Assembly (NCBI GenBank): GCA_937891015.1
Contig: CALAPY010000113.1
Span: forward strand, 1 to 20,155
Length of the DNA stretch: 20,155 nucleotides
Origin: UBA2108 sp002713215
GTDB lineage: Bacteria > Bacteroidota > Bacteroidia > Flavobacteriales_G > Salibacteraceae
Direction of reading: 5' to 3'
Shown here: positions 8,312-16,530 of the stretch, piece after piece
How the letters are laid out: every line of letters begins with the position of its first letter
Position numbering within the stretch: the first letter of the stretch is position 1
The notes under the pieces: generated by a model
Database searches by the model: none
The model's input: the letters and a program-made list of their open reading frames with translations, nothing else
What the model was told of the DNA's origin: nothing
Made by a program: the position numbers and the translations under genes

Positions 8312-8328
8312 AGATTGATTGAAGAAGA

Positions 8329-9192
8329 ATGAAAATTGCTGAAAATACATTAGAAGGTGTCGAGAAGTACATCGACCTTCAATTGGAGGGTCAGTATACT
8401 AAAAGTGAAATAAAAACAGTTCAAAGACACCTAATTGAACATTATTATAATATTTCGTCTGCCAGGCAAATTGTAGAAAAACAACACCGCCTGAGTGAAT
8501 CGGAATTACTTAAAATAATATTTGCTATGAAAGAGATGAAGGAAGGAACACCATTGCAATATGTTGTTGGAGATGCTGAATTTTGTGGTCGTACATTTAA
8601 AGTAAATTCAAACGTACTTATTCCAAGACCGGAAACCGAAGAATTGGTTCAGTGGTTGTTGGAAACAAACGAATCGGCTAGTCCGTCAGTATTGGATATA
8701 GGTACCGGGTCAGGCTGTATTCCCATTACTATAAAAAGTGAATTGCCAAACTCTAAAGTTTCTGCCTGCGATGTTTCCATGAATGTGCTTAAAGTAGCTA
8801 TTTCCAATGAAAAGCTAAACCAGGTAGAAATTGATTGGTACATCTTAGACGTTCTTTCAACCAACCAACCGTTTAAGGAAAATCAATTTGATATAATTAT
8901 TTCGAATCCTCCGTACGTGCTAAAAAGCGATATGGACAGCATGGACAACAATGTGTTGGAACACGAACCTCATCTGGCCTTGTTTGTTGACGATAGTGAT
9001 CCCCTGTTATTTTACAGAACCATTGCCGATCGGGCCAAGGTTTGGTTAAAACCCGGTGGTGACCTGTTTTTTGAAATTCACGAAAAACAGGGAAAGCAGG
9101 TGGTTAATTTGCTTACCGAAATGGAGTATTCTTCCATTGAACTTAGGAAAGACCTCTCCGGTAAGGATCGAATGGTAAAGGCTACACTCTAG
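8329..9192 (+). CDS. prmC: Peptide chain release factor N5-glutamine methyltransferase (PrmC/HemK)
   Basis: The 287-aa cytosolic enzyme methylates, using SAM, the Gln of the GGQ motif in release factors RF1 and RF2, which improves termination. The N-terminal ~85 residues are the helical release-factor-binding domain (with GTPLQYVVGDAEF near 74-86). IPRPETEEL at 98-106 is the PrmC signature, DIGTGSG at 123-129 is the SAM-binding loop, and NPPY at 193-196 is the catalytic amide-binding motif. Length is normal for the family. The ATG at 8329 follows a purine-rich GAAGAAGA. The DUF6913-like gene begins 9 nt after its stop, so they are co-transcribed. Confidence 0.95.
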   Translation: MKIAENTLEGVEKYIDLQLEGQYTKSEIKTVQRHLIEHYYNISSARQIVEKQHRLSESELLKIIFAMKEMKEGTPLQYVVGDAEFCGRTFKVNSNVLIPRPETEELVQWLLETNESASPSVLDIGTGSGCIPITIKSELPNSKVSACDVSMNVLKVAISNEKLNQVEIDWYILDVLSTNQPFKENQFDIIISNPPYVLKSDMDSMDNNVLEHEPHLALFVDDSDPLLFYRTIADRAKVWLKPGGDLFFEIHEKQGKQVVNLLTEMEYSSIELRKDLSGKDRMVKATL

Positions 9193-9201
9193 GGAGATTG
9201 A

Positions 9202-9738
9202 GTGATTTGGAAGCTTAGAGAATACTTAGCCAAACGAGCGCTTCAAAAGAACCTCAAACGGGTAACAAAGGGAAATTTAACGGTCATTGACTCTGCCCAA
9301 TCCGGTTGTGTATTGGTCAATTATTCCGATGTTTCGGCCATAGATATACAGAGCATTCGGAATCAATTTCATTCCTTATATCCTAACCTAAGCCTACAGT
9401 TTGTTACTTACATAAAAAGCCCTAAACAGGCTGATGCCTTTGAGCAAAAGGCAGATTGGGAAGTAATTAGCAAAAAGGACCTGGCTTTTGATTTGGAACC
9501 TGCTCAACTGGCTTCAACATCCTATGATATTCTTCTGGATTTTACCAACAAGGAAGAAATTCCATTGCTCTATTTACTCCTCGACAAGCAAATTGGTATA
9601 CGAATAGGAAGTCGAAAAGCCTGGAAAGAGGACATGTTGGATTTTATGATTCAATCCGATGAGGAGCAGGATTTTAATTACCTGGCCGAACAGATGGTTA
9701 AGTATTTGGGTATGGTAAAAGGAGGTCGTACCGATTAG
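9202..9738 (+). CDS. DUF6913-like conserved hypothetical protein
   Basis: A 178-aa protein of unknown function. It starts at a GTG at 9202 preceded at good spacing by AGGGAG, one of the few clear Shine-Dalgarno sites here; the next possible starts would remove the conserved N-terminus. The N-terminal basic helix (KLREYLAKRALQKNLKRV) is followed by an alternating alpha/beta pattern (DSAQSGCVLVNYSD, LQFVTYIKSPKQ, YDILLDFTNKEEIPLLYLLL, GIRIGSRKA) and a final helix. This matches, from memory, the small Bacteroidota family DUF6913. It lies 9 nt downstream of prmC. No catalytic motif is evident. Confidence 0.75.
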   Translation: MIWKLREYLAKRALQKNLKRVTKGNLTVIDSAQSGCVLVNYSDVSAIDIQSIRNQFHSLYPNLSLQFVTYIKSPKQADAFEQKADWEVISKKDLAFDLEPAQLASTSYDILLDFTNKEEIPLLYLLLDKQIGIRIGSRKAWKEDMLDFMIQSDEEQDFNYLAEQMVKYLGMVKGGRTD

Positions 9739-9747
9739 CTTTTCTAG

Positions 9748-9924
9748 TTAAGCCTTATCAATGTTCATTTGCTGTTCCATTCGCTCCAATCGATCGTTTA
9801 GCTCCTGAAGTTTATTCAGAATTAAAATATGGGTCTTTTTGGCATCAATTCCCACAGGGCTTTTATCGCTATGGATCACTTCTGCTATTTCCTTATACGT
9901 GTTGGGATCAATTTCAAATTTCAT
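9748..9924 (-). CDS. 58-aa coiled-coil-like small protein
   Basis: This short frame encodes 58 residues from an ATG: MKFEIDPNTYKEIAEVIHSD, then SPVGIDAKKTHILILNKLQE, then a charged heptad-like helix LNDRLERMEQQMN ending in DKA. Codon use is ordinary and the sequence is rich in helix-forming residues, as expected of a real small cytosolic protein. It converges on the DUF6913-like gene (10 bp between stops). Upstream, TAAATTTG at 9976-9969 (minus strand) fits a -7 element, and a CGGC-TTATT-GCCG hairpin lies in the leader. I believe similar small proteins occur in other Flavobacteriia, but the function is unknown. Confidence 0.7.
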   Translation of the reverse strand: MKFEIDPNTYKEIAEVIHSDKSPVGIDAKKTHILILNKLQELNDRLERMEQQMNIDKA

Positions 9925-9968
9925 GGGGCCTGTTTTTAGCGTTTGAACGGCTTATTGCCGAGTACTTT

Positions 9969-9976
9969 CAAATTTA
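9969..9976 (-). promoter_or_regulatory. Possible -7 element (TAAATTTG) for the 58-aa gene
   Basis: On the minus strand the octamer TAAATTTG fits TAnnTTTG, about 45 nt before the start at 9924. No good -33 TTG lies at the right distance. Confidence 0.4.
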
Positions 9977-10004
9977 AAGTTTTCGCGCAATGAATTCTCC
10001 CTTT

Positions 10005-10682
10005 CTAGTCCTTCCCGTAAATCTCTTCAATGTCTGGTAATTCCGTAAAATAATAATGCACCCATATATACAGGTGGTTGAACAAAGCAATTAGCAAAGC
10101 CGCCTGAGATTGCAACAATATGCCTGGAATCCAGAGAACTAAAAATCCAAAATAGTACATGCCGTTCGACGTGTATTTAAATATTCCCTGATTGACCAGG
10201 GGTTGTTTAGCATAATGTTGGGGTTGGAAATGATCAATGCCAAAAGCCCTGTCCATTCCAAAGTATTTTACTACCGAATAGAATAGGTAAACGGAAGGTA
10301 TGAGAAAAAGAATTGACAAAGCCAGTGATAATGTTGGGTTGATGGTAAAGGTGTTGGCATTGGAAATGGCAAGTAATACAATTAACAGGGGTCGGGAAAG
10401 AATAAGCAGGGCAAAACCTACTTTAAAAAGTTTAAATCCATTTTTTCCAAATCGATTGCTAATGGCCTGGTAATGCAATTCCAGTCGCCAGCAAATAAGT
10501 ACATAAAGTTGGTGAATAATAGGGGATAGGAAAGCGAAAACGTACCACCATAGGGTCGGTATTCCCCAAAGTTCTCCCCGAAGTAGTTGAGTCTGCTGGT
10601 CTATGGAAATGTAACAGACAGCAAGGGAAATTCCCAGTACAATAAATGGCCAGGTTTGATTTTTAAAGACTTTTTTCCACAT
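10005..10682 (-). CDS. PEMT / isoprenylcysteine-carboxyl-methyltransferase-like membrane protein
   Basis: The 225-aa integral membrane protein has about six hydrophobic segments. The C-terminal third carries the family signature: PLVNQGIFKYTSNGMYYFGF (SAM-binding 'R-HP-Y' region, here with K-TSN instead of the usual R-HPxY) followed by TELPDIEEIYG, which matches the Glu-Glu/Asp-x-x-x-x-x-YG end of phospholipid and isoprenylcysteine methyltransferases. It would methylate a lipid or a membrane-exposed small molecule. The altered HP pair makes catalysis less certain. Single gene starting at ATG 10682; a TAAATTTG element at 10752-10745 on the same strand could drive it. Confidence 0.7.
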   Translation of the reverse strand: MWKKVFKNQTWPFIVLGISLAVCYISIDQQTQLLRGELWGIPTLWWYVFAFLSPIIHQLYVLICWRLELHYQAISNRFGKNGFKLFKVGFALLILSRPLLIVLLAISNANTFTINPTLSLALSILFLIPSVYLFYSVVKYFGMDRAFGIDHFQPQHYAKQPLVNQGIFKYTSNGMYYFGFLVLWIPGILLQSQAALLIALFNHLYIWVHYYFTELPDIEEIYGKD

Positions 10683-10744
10683 GGGTTTTTAAAGTTTGTT
10701 GGTTGTAAAAGCTAACGGTTAGGTTCGTTTAAAATTGGATAATT

Positions 10745-10752
10745 CAAATTTA
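10745..10752 (-). promoter_or_regulatory. Possible -7 element (TAAATTTG) for the membrane methyltransferase-like gene
   Basis: On the minus strand TAAATTTG matches TAnnTTTG and lies about 63 nt upstream of the ATG at 10682. The -33 region lacks a clear TTG. Confidence 0.4.
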
Positions 10753-10781
10753 AGCATTGTTTGGAAGCTTTGTACCAGTTG

Positions 10782-10877
10782 TTATTCGACTCTGTATAAA
10801 TACGTATGGTTGCCATTGGAAACGGTATGTTCGGGTTTGTAGTCGGTAGTACTTTCAAATTCAGATTTAGCCAGCAT
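10782..10877 (-). CDS. Possible 31-aa peptide or gene remnant at the edge of the nuclease operon
   Basis: A short frame from ATG 10877 reads MLAKSEFESTTDYKPE, then HTVSNGNHTYLYRVE and stop. A stop lies two codons before the ATG, after AAGAAAA. It sits 26 bp downstream of the last nuclease-operon gene. It may be a tiny gene, the tail of an older gene cut by insertion of the operon, or chance. No homologue recognised. Confidence 0.2.
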   Translation of the reverse strand: MLAKSEFESTTDYKPEHTVSNGNHTYLYRVE

Positions 10878-10903
10878 TTTTTCTTACCCGTTTTTGGATC
10901 GGA

Positions 10904-12001
10904 TTATTTTAGTCGAATTGGGGCCTTCGCATGTGGATTAGCCAAATAATCAATAACCGTTTTAATTTCTTCCCAATATGAAAAACGATGAACATCAAAG
11001 AAAACAATTCCGCTGCACCATTCGTTTTGTTTGGTTAACCAAGTCTTTCTTATGTATGTTTTATTTTCAACTTCATCTCCAACAACATTTATTCCTTTAA
11101 TAAAGACAAGGTTTGGGTAGCCAGCTACCATCTGGTTTGAGCTAGCCCTCCTTTTGCTTTTCAATTTTTTTTTATAGTTGACCATTTCATAAATTCCAAT
11201 AGACCTTTTTCCAATTATTCTTTTGATGCCGATACTTTTATTACCGATGTCAGTTGCGTCATTAATTACATAAAGGTCAAAGTATACAACCAAGCCGCTA
11301 TTTGTATTTGTACTTATACTACTTGACTGAAATGTTAGTTTGATATTGATTCCTTTTCGAATTTCCCACTCCACAAATTCTTCATTTAAATTCTTGTCAA
11401 CACTAAGTATTTCATTTATAAAACTGTCATCAAGCATTTCTTTAAAAGCGTCAAAGTCAATAGATTTATTAAATGTTAATTCTATTTCGAATGGAGTATC
11501 AATCTTTTCAAGTATAAGGTTTGCAATTTTAATTTTAACTTCAGGCTTGTACAGGTTAGAGATTTCTGCAGTTTTGCACTCAACATAGGTTACATTACCG
11601 TTCTTTTCTAGTTGCAAATCAGGATGAGGCCCTGTGTGACTATCCATAATTGGTTCCATGATGACTTTGAATCCATTATCGCCTAAAAAACCTGCGACTT
11701 CGGCGCAATAAATATGTGAATTGAATTCTCTTTTATTGTATAGTTTTATATGCCTTTCAAAACCGTCAAAACCGTCAAAACCGTCAAAACCGTCAAAACC
11801 TGCAATTTTATGCAGACAATTACTTGTATTTATTATTTTATCAATATCATTTCCTGACACTTCGGTTGGGAATAGAACTAGGTACTTTTCATTGAAAGTT
11901 TTAAGTAGAAAGCGGACATGATTTTCGACATCTTCGATTGTAATGTTCCTACTTTCGAGAAAATCGTTTTGGATACTTATGTTAACTTTTATTGTTTTCA
12001 A
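10904..12001 (-). CDS. PD-(D/E)XK nuclease-like protein with a variable (Gly-Phe-Asp)n linker
   Basis: A predicted nuclease of about 365 residues, third gene of the leftward operon. Residues 1-65 form an N-terminal domain of unknown type. Residues 68-81 are four GFD tripeptides plus GF, encoded by a perfect 9-bp microsatellite. Then comes a restriction-endonuclease-like core: Glu101 in a helix (CAEVAGFLGDNGFKVIMEP), Pro127-Asp128 in GPHPDLQLEK and Glu141-x-Lys143 in VTYVECKTAE, the PD-(D/E)XK arrangement. The C-terminal ~200 residues are unassigned. No ATG exists near the 5' end: the frame is open back to a stop at 12026, and the best start is the TTG at 12001. The stop of the HEPN gene lies 90 bp upstream. 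Cleavage of phage or foreign DNA is inferred, not shown. Confidence 0.7.
   Translation of the reverse strand: MKTIKVNISIQNDFLESRNITIEDVENHVRFLLKTFNEKYLVLFPTEVSGNDIDKIINTSNCLHKIAGFDGFDGFDGFDGFERHIKLYNKREFNSHIYCAEVAGFLGDNGFKVIMEPIMDSHTGPHPDLQLEKNGNVTYVECKTAEISNLYKPEVKIKIANLILEKIDTPFEIELTFNKSIDFDAFKEMLDDSFINEILSVDKNLNEEFVEWEIRKGINIKLTFQSSSISTNTNSGLVVYFDLYVINDATDIGNKSIGIKRIIGKRSIGIYEMVNYKKKLKSKRRASSNQMVAGYPNLVFIKGINVVGDEVENKTYIRKTWLTKQNEWCSGIVFFDVHRFSYWEEIKTVIDYLANPHAKAPIRLK
11757..11800 (-). repeat. 9-bp microsatellite (4.9 perfect copies) inside the nuclease gene
   Basis: The + strand unit TCAAAACCG repeats without a mismatch for 44 bp and codes on the minus strand for Gly-Phe-Asp. Because the unit is three codons, copy-number slippage keeps the frame and only changes linker length. 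Confidence 0.95.
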
Positions 12002-12091
12002 CTTAAACTGCGTTTTATCAATTAATCATGGCACAGTTTCAACCTTAAGCTATCATGACAGTTGCCATGCACAGTTGTTGCCTTATGCCTG

Positions 12092-12706
12092 TTATGGAAG
12101 TATTTTAGTAATGAGTCTATCACAAGATTCAACAAACAATTTAATGTCAGCAATTTGCTTTTTTGATCTGGTATGATCAACTTCCTTCAATTTATCATGA
12201 GAATTGTAATCGCCTTTATGAACAATCTCATGTCTTCGCTTAATGGTTCTTCCAATTGATTTTATCAAAGCCTTTCGCTTAGTTAACCCTTGTGCATTAG
12301 TTGTCAAATTATTTATTCCATAAATTTCGAATAATCTGTCAATTACATCAAACCTTTGTGTTGTATATTCAGATAGGTATTGATCAACGAGAGTTCGAAT
12401 TCGTCTGTAAGGTCTATCCATGGTTATCATTTGTAGCGCTTGCTCAGTATTTAGGCCAGCTTTTTGTAATACGTCAACAAGCTGCCTTGTGGTTCCTTTA
12501 TTCTTTATAAAACTAATTAGATTCTCAGTAAACCTAGAAGTAAAGTAGGCGTCCATTCCAGAAACTGCCAGAACAATTGCTGAACGAATTAAGTCAGCAT
12601 TATTTAAACCTACAAAAGTTGGGTTGTTGTGGGTTTTTTGATAAATGATGAGAAGTCCATTACTTCGATTAATAGTCTTATGAAAAGTGTCAAGTGCTTT
12701 AGTCAT
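12092..12706 (-). CDS. RiboL-PSP-HEPN-type ribonuclease
   Basis: The 204-aa all-helical protein is a predicted metal-independent RNase of the HEPN superfamily. The motif RHEIVH gives Arg158-x4-His163, the HEPN catalytic R-x4-6-H, followed by KGD. Upstream elements SGMDAYFTSRF, DRPYRRIRTLVDQYL, YTTQRFDVIDRLFEIYG and the C-terminal helix with LFVES agree with the RiboL-PSP-HEPN group as I remember it. It starts at ATG 12706, 29 bp after the 1264-aa gene on the same strand, so it is the second gene of that operon. HEPN RNases typically act as toxins or abortive-infection effectors cutting tRNA or mRNA. No nucleotidyltransferase (MNT) antitoxin partner is adjacent, which argues against the common HEPN-MNT pair. 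Confidence 0.82.
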   Translation of the reverse strand: MTKALDTFHKTINRSNGLLIIYQKTHNNPTFVGLNNADLIRSAIVLAVSGMDAYFTSRFTENLISFIKNKGTTRQLVDVLQKAGLNTEQALQMITMDRPYRRIRTLVDQYLSEYTTQRFDVIDRLFEIYGINNLTTNAQGLTKRKALIKSIGRTIKRRHEIVHKGDYNSHDKLKEVDHTRSKKQIADIKLFVESCDRLITKILP

Positions 12707-12735
12707 AACTTAAAGGCATTGCATTATATCTAGTT

Positions 12736-15700
12736 TTAATGGTCAAGTTCATCTCGCTCAGCACTTTCATCCATACGTTTTGCATCTTCAATATATCCTT
12801 TGGCCAGACTGGTCAATATTTTGGCTGTTTCAGGAAATTCAAACTTAATGGCTTCAGCCTGCTTTTGAAAGAATTCAGCATGACCTCTTTCGATCTCACC
12901 TCCATCAAAAACACCTCTAGTTGATGATCCTCTTTTGTTAGAGGTCGCTGAGGAAAAACCACTCTTTAGACTATCAGTGTTAATGGATTCTATGATCTTA
13001 CATATTTCTACTGGTGGCCAGTGCTTCTCTTTTTCTGGATATTCTGCCAATACCTGGCCAATATGTACATCAGCAACTTTTAACCTACCTGATCTTTCTG
13101 CTAATTCTCTTACTTCTTTTATCCAATCCACCAAGTACTTTTCATCAATGTTTATGTTATCATCTACTCCTGGTATTTGTTTCCATGAACGCAGTAGGTC
13201 AAAAGCATTTTTACTCCTATTTCGTCTTGCCTCATCTGAAATATCCTCAGAGACCTCTTCTTTTATATCTTCTTTATCGGATTTATACACCCATTTTAAT
13301 ACCTCAACAAAAAATTCAGGATTGCTAGCCAATTCCTCGTGAAGTACTTTAGGTTTGTGATTTGACCCATAGGAAGTTAAAAATGGGAGGTATAGGCCTT
13401 CAATATTCAAAAGAACCGACTTTTCAATGTCCTCTCTTGTTTCAAGTTCTTGAATGATTTGGGTTACATGGTAACTATCCAGCCTTATTTTTTCGTCTGA
13501 CTTTTTTGTTCCGACTTTTTGTAATATCTCGACTAGTTTTTCGGAGGGTATTTTTTTAGGTTCATGGTATGCAACATCCAAGGCACTAAGAAACCGATCT
13601 ACGCCAATTAGTTTGTTAATTCCCAAGATGTAATCATCATCAGGCAATCTCCAAAAATGAGGATATATATTTTTCCAATAACAGTTTTGTATTTCCAGAT
13701 TTGTATTATCGAGAAATTTCCAGACTTCCTTAGATTGTTCTACTTGATAGAAAATTCTTGATAACTCTAGGTTTGTAAATTTTAAAACTTTCAGTTTTTT
13801 ATATAGGTCAAATACCCAATGAATGTCATTGATGATCGACTTTCTATAAATAAATCGCTGAATAAAACCTTGAACGGAGTCTTCTTCCTTTTTTAGGTAT
13901 TCACACAATGAAATAATTTCTTCTTCATTGTTGATTATATGAGCTAATGTATCCCCGTATACCCAGGTTTCTTTAACAATTTCAGCTAACTCTTTTATCT
14001 TTTTAAACCCGAATTCATAATATATGGATTTTAGCCCATCAACTCTTCTTTCTAAAATCAACTTCTCTTGTTCCTGATAGGATAATTCTTTTCTTTCCAG
14101 ACCTTCCGGAAATCCAGGCCAATGAACATTGAACATCCATATCACACGCTCTATAGAATCCGAGGGCTCTAACTTTTTGTAAATACTATCATACCATTTT
14201 AATTCTTTTTCTGGTAGTGCCCATTCTGCATCTGGATAAGATCGGTGTTGAGACAAAGTATCTCCGACTTTACGCCAGGCAGAATTATCTTTAAGTTGTA
14301 TTTTGTTGAGATTAGATCCAATAAACAACAATAGTTTTTTCCTATCGCTAGATCGTATTTTCCTTGAATCAGATTTATCCAATAAATCGATCAGCTTCTT
14401 TTCGGAAAAATCGAAATATTCCATAAGTAATTCTAGGACATGGGTATGCGTATCAAATATTTCAGACCATAGGTATTGATTATTGAAACTGCGTTCGAAA
14501 ATTCGCCATCTCAATTTATGTGTAGGAAAGGCTGCACCTGGAATACCGGCTGGAATCATACCCAGTAATAACTTCCAACCAGTTTCGTATTCTTTTTTTA
14601 TGATCTGTTCCAAAATCTTCATACGATCTTCAAAGGCCGCAAGGGTCTGATAATGCCAGGGCTTATATATTTCACTAAGGCTATTCAAAGGGCGATTGGC
14701 CAATTTTCCTCCAGGGTCTAAAGTGGTTAACGTGGCCAAAAGCATTGAAGCATCAAATATGTATTCTTCTGTCCATGCTAAACCTTCCAATGCCCAGAGT
14801 AAACCAGAATGCTGACTGGTAGGTGAAATGAAACCGTCCTCTTCAATGAACATATTCATAATAGGCTTATCATCCAAGGACAGAGAGTGATAAGCGGATT
14901 CAAAAAAACTTTTTGGAGATGCTTCAGCAATTAAAGGTATTTCACGGTTTCTGGAAGCCCATAAATCACCGGTGGCTTCATTCAGAAGTTCTTTTATAAT
15001 GTCATCCACCCATTCTTGAGTGTTTAATTTGTGCCCGAATTTCATTTTGTTTCCGTACAAACCCACAAGAATAAGCGATTGTGTTAATCCCTCCCTACAC
15101 CATTCGGAATAGAGCGATACTTTGCCCCGAAAAGAGGCCATTATTCGGTCTTTAGGATCAAGTTCGAATGTTGGATTGATTTCCGACATTACCTTAAGAA
15201 AACAGGTTTTCAGATTTTCAAAATCTTTTACTGATAAATGATTAGACAGGTTTGTCCATGCGTCTAAGGGAGAGGTAAGACGCCATGAACTTCCAATTTT
15301 TATTAATGGAGGAGATTCTACTTCTAGCCATTTGTAAAGTTTCTCTAAATACGATTGATAACTTTCACCTGAGAGATGTTCTAATATCTTTCGATCTCCT
15401 ACTTTGTTTTCATTCCAACGGCCAATTAATAGTATAGGTACTAATTGGTCTAATTCTTCTGAGAATTCCCATTTTGCCTTGTTTAGTTCAAATCCAATTA
15501 GTCTCTTTAAAATGGTAATATTTCTTGTTGATTCTTTGGAATATTTTTCAGCCTCTTGCTCTGATAATCCAGAATCGATTAATGCCTTAACCTGACCATC
15601 TCGTTCAATATAGGGAAGTGTAATTATATCCTGAGAATTATATGGATCGTCTGGTCCCAGCGGTAACAACACATGGTGACTTCGTGCTACTGCGCTGTGC

Positions 15701-16530
15701 AATTCACTTGTATCATCAAACTTAGCGATTAGGTTCAAATTAAAACTACTTTTTTTTGCCAGCCTAAAATCTTGTAGATGTTCGATAACCAAACTTTTTG
15801 AGTTGAATTGCACTTTGAACTGCTCAGAAGACAGGTTTACTGCTGCAATGATAAAGGCAATCGCCTCATCCTTTGTGGAGCCTTTTACCCTCAATAAATT
15901 TGGCTCCCCCTGAAGGAATTCAATGATTTTTTGGCACTCTATCTCTCTACCCGCAGTGACAACTTTTGGTGTCAATATGATATGACCATTAGTTTTTTTT
16001 GGACCAACCGACCAATTTTCCCAAAAATCCTCAATGGTCAGGCAATTATGATCTCTTCCTAATTGTGCAGAGAACCACTTATATGTGATTTCAGTCAAAT
16101 TGACCCAATTGGAAATATTAACCGCATCATATGCCCTAACATCATTCCAAACTTTTTCTTTGAGTTTTGCCTCAACCCACTTTTTTTTGCCCTTCCAGAT
16201 TTTTGTAGTGACAAAAATGAACGTGACTCGTGATTTGTCAAATCCTAAACTTTCTTGTTTCCTTTTTTCATAGTCTGAATCAGCTTGTGTCTTGCCTCCA
16301 TTTGTTTTTAATTCCCACAGTGATATATCTTCAGGAACTAAACCTGATTTTGAATCACATTTTACAATACCATCCCAACCATCAAGAAAGACAGCACTCC
16401 CTGTAGGTATTTCGAAAAATGTGCTTCTTGGTGTCGTTTCGAAAATAAGTTTGGCCATTAACAAAGGAAATTCACCTTTTGGTTCCTGTCTTTTACCCCA
16501 AGCATCTATTTCAGTTCTATCAATTTGCAT
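12736..16530 (-). CDS. Giant PD-(D/E)XK nuclease-like / STAND-like protein with a long helical body, putative defence sensor-effector
   Basis: A 1264-aa protein and first gene of the operon, starting at ATG 16530. Residues about 10-160 form a restriction-endonuclease-like domain: GWDG with Asp53, then LWELKT with Glu73-x-Lys75, then VTFIFVTTKIW. Residues about 196-360 resemble the NTPase part of STAND proteins, but the P-loop position (LLRVKGSTKDEA, 212-223) lacks the GK[ST]. HHVLLPLGPDD and ALIDSGLSEQEAEKYSKES follow. The remaining ~900 residues are mostly helical. Two blocks look strongly conserved: SQHSGLLWALEGLAW and LDPGGKLANRPLNSL (about 570-620), and a C-terminal GGEIERGHAEFF ... DESAERDE. 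I recall this architecture from long uncharacterised proteins in many phyla. It may sense invaders through its helical body and cut DNA; this is inference. Confidence 0.75.
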   Translation of the reverse strand: MQIDRTEIDAWGKRQEPKGEFPLLMAKLIFETTPRSTFFEIPTGSAVFLDGWDGIVKCDSKSGLVPEDISLWELKTNGGKTQADSDYEKRKQESLGFDKSRVTFIFVTTKIWKGKKKWVEAKLKEKVWNDVRAYDAVNISNWVNLTEITYKWFSAQLGRDHNCLTIEDFWENWSVGPKKTNGHIILTPKVVTAGREIECQKIIEFLQGEPNLLRVKGSTKDEAIAFIIAAVNLSSEQFKVQFNSKSLVIEHLQDFRLAKKSSFNLNLIAKFDDTSELHSAVARSHHVLLPLGPDDPYNSQDIITLPYIERDGQVKALIDSGLSEQEAEKYSKESTRNITILKRLIGFELNKAKWEFSEELDQLVPILLIGRWNENKVGDRKILEHLSGESYQSYLEKLYKWLEVESPPLIKIGSSWRLTSPLDAWTNLSNHLSVKDFENLKTCFLKVMSEINPTFELDPKDRIMASFRGKVSLYSEWCREGLTQSLILVGLYGNKMKFGHKLNTQEWVDDIIKELLNEATGDLWASRNREIPLIAEASPKSFFESAYHSLSLDDKPIMNMFIEEDGFISPTSQHSGLLWALEGLAWTEEYIFDASMLLATLTTLDPGGKLANRPLNSLSEIYKPWHYQTLAAFEDRMKILEQIIKKEYETGWKLLLGMIPAGIPGAAFPTHKLRWRIFERSFNNQYLWSEIFDTHTHVLELLMEYFDFSEKKLIDLLDKSDSRKIRSSDRKKLLLFIGSNLNKIQLKDNSAWRKVGDTLSQHRSYPDAEWALPEKELKWYDSIYKKLEPSDSIERVIWMFNVHWPGFPEGLERKELSYQEQEKLILERRVDGLKSIYYEFGFKKIKELAEIVKETWVYGDTLAHIINNEEEIISLCEYLKKEEDSVQGFIQRFIYRKSIINDIHWVFDLYKKLKVLKFTNLELSRIFYQVEQSKEVWKFLDNTNLEIQNCYWKNIYPHFWRLPDDDYILGINKLIGVDRFLSALDVAYHEPKKIPSEKLVEILQKVGTKKSDEKIRLDSYHVTQIIQELETREDIEKSVLLNIEGLYLPFLTSYGSNHKPKVLHEELASNPEFFVEVLKWVYKSDKEDIKEEVSEDISDEARRNRSKNAFDLLRSWKQIPGVDDNINIDEKYLVDWIKEVRELAERSGRLKVADVHIGQVLAEYPEKEKHWPPVEICKIIESINTDSLKSGFSSATSNKRGSSTRGVFDGGEIERGHAEFFQKQAEAIKFEFPETAKILTSLAKGYIEDAKRMDESAERDELDH

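Noticed and set aside
12027..12069. Integron attC-like or regulatory hairpin between the HEPN and nuclease genes
   Set aside because: Only a 7-bp inverted repeat (CATGGCA/TGCCATG) with a 29-nt loop is present and no integrase core-site motif; this is within chance.
12092..12706. HEPN-MNT toxin-antitoxin pair
   Set aside because: No minimal nucleotidyltransferase gene is adjacent, and the HEPN protein has RiboL-PSP-type features instead.
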